The notes beneath the pieces are model-generated. The model was not told the DNA's origin and made no database searches. It saw nothing but the letters and a program-made list of their open reading frames with translations. Shown here one piece after another: positions 60,164-64,000 of a stretch of 64,000 bases of DNA; the stretch's first letter is position 1, and every line of letters begins with the position of its first letter. A program made the translations under genes and the position numbers. The DNA comes from Cloeon dipterum (taxonomy: Eukaryota; Arthropoda; Insecta; Ephemeroptera; Baetidae), in contig NC_088787.1 in the NCBI RefSeq assembly GCF_949628265.1, positions 32,600,844 through 32,664,843 on the forward strand, read 5' to 3'.

Positions 60164-63100
60164 AATCAGACTTGAGAAATTTTGCATATTTCTTGATTAG
60201 TTATAGCTAAGTAGTCATCATCTCTGAAAAGAGATGTTACAAGTCTGAACACGGGATAATTAAAATGCTATTCATTTCAACATATATCTCTTTCTTGCCT
60301 ATATAGCGATAATTTGTTCCTGGAATTCACTTTATGTTATATTATGAAATGTATCGGAACATGAAACTTTTTTCTGACTTATTTCGAATAATTAGTTATT
60401 TTATGACAATTAATCACAATCATTTTCCAATTCACCGGTATACACATGATAAGAAGAAAGAACAGGAAATAAAAAATTTCAGGAGCGGAGCCTGTCATTA
60501 TATAATGCACGAGATGAAATCGCTCTGAAATGCTCATTATCAAAGGTATCTAAAGCAGGCAGATCGTGCCTCAATTACACGTAATGCGTGGGGTCCTCCG
60601 GCGGTGATTGGGTTGACCTTTGGGGTGATATCATCCTGTCACTCGCCCATTGATCACAGCCACCACGTGTGCGGCATCATCAGTGTATTTGTGTGTGTGT
60701 GTATATACACATATAGCAAGCGTTTTTATGGATAGTGATCTCTGTGCTGCGCGCAGAGAGCTCCAGAGAGAGATAAAGACTGAAACAATGAGAAGCATCC
60801 GACGTGTTGTCATAGTGAAAAACGCACACAAGCTCTCGCGCTGACATCCGATCGCAATGAGATAATACGCGCACGGCGAAAGGAGATCGCTCTTTAGAAA
60901 CGGATTTGCAGCAGCATGGACCCAAAATGTTGTAACTCAAAGTATAATCAAACTAAATTTCATTTTATAGATGGTGTGTTAATAATGCTTCAAGGAAACG
61001 ATTTCTTTTGTGAGAGATGTGTGCCCCTCATTGTGTTTTGTTCCTCCTTGCGACACTTTTACATTTGAAAAAAGGTTTATAGAAAAAATAGATATTATTT
61101 GAGTTTTCACGTGCGTTAAAGCTCGTCCTCATCAAATATAAACCTATACGACAATGCTGTAAACGTTTTGTTTCCTGAATTGGTCTTCCTTACCAGTTAA
61201 CCCTGCCGGACTCAAAAGGTAATCAAACAATGAGAACGCCAAAATAAATTTTCGCTGTTGTAAAATTTATAAATTTTACTGTTAGAAAATTATTGAAATT
61301 TTAATGACTGTCACAAAAATTTTCCAAATTGAGTAACGAATTTCCAAAGTGGAGATGTATGTCCAATTTTTTTTCTGTTAGGTCTTAAGCTTAACCCATA
61401 TTCTTGACAGTTCCTGGCCTCGTCAGCAGAACTGAGCTTTCATCAAAGAGTCATGGCTGAAACCGTCGGCAAAAAGAAAAATTTATCGGTATTTCCCAAT
61501 TTTCATTCAAAAATGTTTTTAAGAAATTAAACATGCCAACTTGGATAAAATGATTAGCATTTTAAAATTACTCAGTGATTTAATAAAATAAATCCCGCAT
61601 TTATTACTAATAAATTTCTGGAGTAAAATCAATTATTAATTGTCCTTTGTGTAAGTACTGAATACAACTTCAGAGGCCTTGTATTTTTTATAGCTCTAAC
61701 AAATGACAGTAATATAAATATTTTTTTAGTAAAATTATAACAAGCATTTAAGCTTTTGTAAATTGATCTACATTACGATAACCGTTAAACACATTTCTGC
61801 CCTGCTACTACCATATTAGTCAAACATGAGTCATTATTTGTGAAAAATATTATACGTACTGTATAACGTGTGAGAAAGGAGAAATCGAAGGTGTTAACAA
61901 AGCAAAAATTGACAATTTCATGGAATAACTCGGTGAAAAGCCACTGTTGTGTAGCTTACATGGTGAGAAAGTGGATAACTCCCTTGAGAGGAGATCTATC
62001 GCCTTGCTGTACAGGGGGCACCTTTTTTCTCTCAGACAGGGAGATTGTTTGCTGCGCCGTTATTGTCAATTTCTTCAGTAGCTCCTTTTCACCGTCGCTT
62101 TTTACAGTCGGGAGAGAGGAAGCTGGTCGCTTTTTATGTCCCACTCAACAATGGGCCTGTGTGCAGCACTGTAGCGCAAAATTCTGGGAAACAGGCACGA
62201 TTATGGAATGAGAATGGCTTCATTACAACTTTATTATGGGCCGGGGCAAAAAGGTGCAGCGTGCGTTGAAGAAAAATCACTCGCTGGGATAAAAAAAATG
62301 ACGTCGCCGGCTTAAAACCACACAAAAGGAATCTCATTCAGATTCCGGTTGATGACATTTTATGTTTAAAAAATATTATTACATAGTTGTCTGCAGACAT
62401 TTACAATTATTTCAGCAGCAGACAGGCATTGCCTAAAAAAGAATGAAACTGATTTGGCACCAAACCAGCAAAACGGGCAGAGAGAGGTGCCGATAAACTT
62501 TCGGTCTCACGCTATTTTCTTGATCGCGCAGCGCGATAACTTTTTGCGGCGGCGAGGCGAATAATGCTTTTCCAAAGTCGATTGTCAGGTGATAAATTAC
62601 GCACGGTACCGGCTCAGAGGGTACACACACGTGAGCATATATAAATACAGGGCTGCTTTTGTCTAACCAATTTTTATCTTTTTATAAGGCTATGAAATTA
62701 TATAGACAAGTTTAGCGGTGTTTTTCTTCAGAAAATAGTCTATTTACTGTAGGTTTAATTACATGGATCTCAAAATCGAAGAAAAAATAAATCCCCCAGA
62801 CCTCACAATCAGTTGACTATAAACACACGGGTCAAAATGTAAAGCTTTCTTTCCCGATATGGATGACTCTCACTTCTAAAATGAAGAAAATACATGCGTC
62901 ATCAGACAAAAAATATTATTTGAAGACTTTCACACTATTTTGTTAGAGGCTTTGTTAATTTATTCCAGCTTTGTAGACGATTTCAAGTCTTATTATTATT
63001 GATCAGCTCAGATTCAAATATTGCTAGCACCTTATTTTCGTGAAACAGAGCAGCCATAATGTTAGAACCGTTTGGATAGTGAATAAAATTTTATGACTTT

Positions 63101-63496
63101 TTAAAATATTTTTGGAAGGACTAAAAACCTTAAAATTGCTTGATTTGTAATGTCACAAAACAAGATACGAGCAAAATTTGATCAGAACAGTATTCACAAA
63201 TTTATTATATGCACGATAGGCGTTTACCTATTTGTTAAAATCTATAGACAGCCCCAAATTTTAGAATTTTAGCTACTTAATATGTCACATATGTTACGTT
63301 TCTTGCTGCACACATGTTTGAATATTTTTCACAAGGTTCCCCATAAAATTAAAATTTGCATTTTTCATTTAGCTCACATAGCGAAAGAAGACTGATTAAC
63401 ACAAAAAATAGAGTGTTAGTCGTGACAGCGAACATGCTTATCTGGAATATCTGGTCCATGCCAGTTTCCACACTAGAGCTCAAGGACTGCTTGTTG

Positions 63497-63543
<47 letters not shown>

Positions 63544-64000
63544 CCGTGTGTTATACATAATAATCTAATTTTGCGGTTCAGCACTTCAAGAGGATACCCC
63601 GGTAATTAATCGTTTTTAACTTATTTTGCCAAGTTTTGTTTTTCTATTCTTGCAAGAATTTCGTTTTAATTAACGAAGTTTTATGTTTTGACTGATATTG
63701 TAGCATATATAAAGAAGACATACAGTTAAAATGCCGCGCAGGAGAGCCTAAAAGGCTATAGTGTTTCAGAGTGGAGAGAATTGTGAGATTTAATTGACTT
63801 GTTCGTCGGTCCCAATGAACATTGCTCCGTGCCAGGATTAGCAATAAGCAAATCACGCAGTGCAAGAAACACAAAGGCCCATTGTAAATTGAGCCATTTC
63901 AGAAGCGAAACTTGACGCTCGCGCGAGCTGCTCGCGGATTGGGCTGAGGCGCCTTTTTTGGAATCGCACGCAATTTGCACTGCCTAGGCGAACGAGAAAT
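60164..64000. other. Right-edge noncoding region
   Basis: AT-rich with a GT microsatellite near 60692-60706 and a TC microsatellite at 63503-63540. A TATATAAATA box lies near 62638 without an evident gene after it. No coding gene is supported. Confidence 0.45.
63503..63540. repeat. TC microsatellite
   Basis: Nineteen uninterrupted TC units. Confidence 0.95.

Noticed and set aside
1..64000. CRISPR arrays, operons, bacterial-type terminators or rRNA genes
   Set aside because: Introns, poly(A) signals and gene content are eukaryotic; the only spaced repeat array is in the retrotransposon, with diverged units and no spacers of the CRISPR kind.

Overview
This window is nuclear DNA of a eukaryote, almost certainly an arthropod and most likely an insect. 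The genes are split by spliceosomal introns, mostly 50-65 nt, the intergenic DNA is AT-rich, and the recognisable proteins are metazoan (a DENND4/Crag exchange factor, alpha-methylacyl-CoA racemase, a GPI-type lipocalin, a rotatin/Ana3-like protein and a GAS1-like GDNF-domain protein). I cannot place it to species. All exon models were built by eye from GT/GC-AG splice signals and reading frame. In every complete model the coding length is an exact multiple of three.

Left part, 1-24 kb, is gene-dense. It holds the last two exons of an unidentified membrane protein (+, to 318), then on the minus strand Crag/DENND4 (885-9152, 29 coding exons, 1869 aa), AMACR (10645-12212, 5 exons, 387 aa, peroxisomal SKL end) and a small lipocalin (14052-16318, 5 exons, 221 aa, signal peptide and GPI-type tail). 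Divergent from the lipocalin is a 24-exon rotatin/Ana3-like gene (+, 17085-23787, 1748 aa). These genes have separate housekeeping or signalling roles: Rab activation, branched fatty-acid oxidation, ligand binding at the cell surface, and centriole assembly.

Middle part, 24-42 kb, is gene-poor. A complete Ty3/Gypsy-type LTR retrotransposon lies at 29095-36932. It has two 1397-bp LTRs that look almost identical, matching TGTAAT/ATTACA-type ends and a 4-bp ACTT target duplication. Its coding region is broken: a short gag-like ORF, a protease remnant with an altered active site, no reverse transcriptase core, and RNase H/integrase with frameshifts and a stop. It carries three unusual structures: a duplicated hairpin leader, an array of about 15 units of 52-58 bp in which most units can form a UUCG-loop hairpin, and a minus-strand spliced ORF with a signal peptide inside each LTR.

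Right part, 42-64 kb, holds a two-exon GAS1-like gene on the minus strand (47118-51740, 262 aa, two 10-cysteine domains, GPI-type tail), a candidate orphan exon for a type II membrane protein (41870-42131), a retroposon-like repeat with A-rich tail (59773-60156) whose 5' part recurs in a Crag intron, a foldback element near 58.1 kb, and microsatellites. The rest is AT-rich noncoding DNA with a few GC-rich islands that may be promoters or 5' exons.
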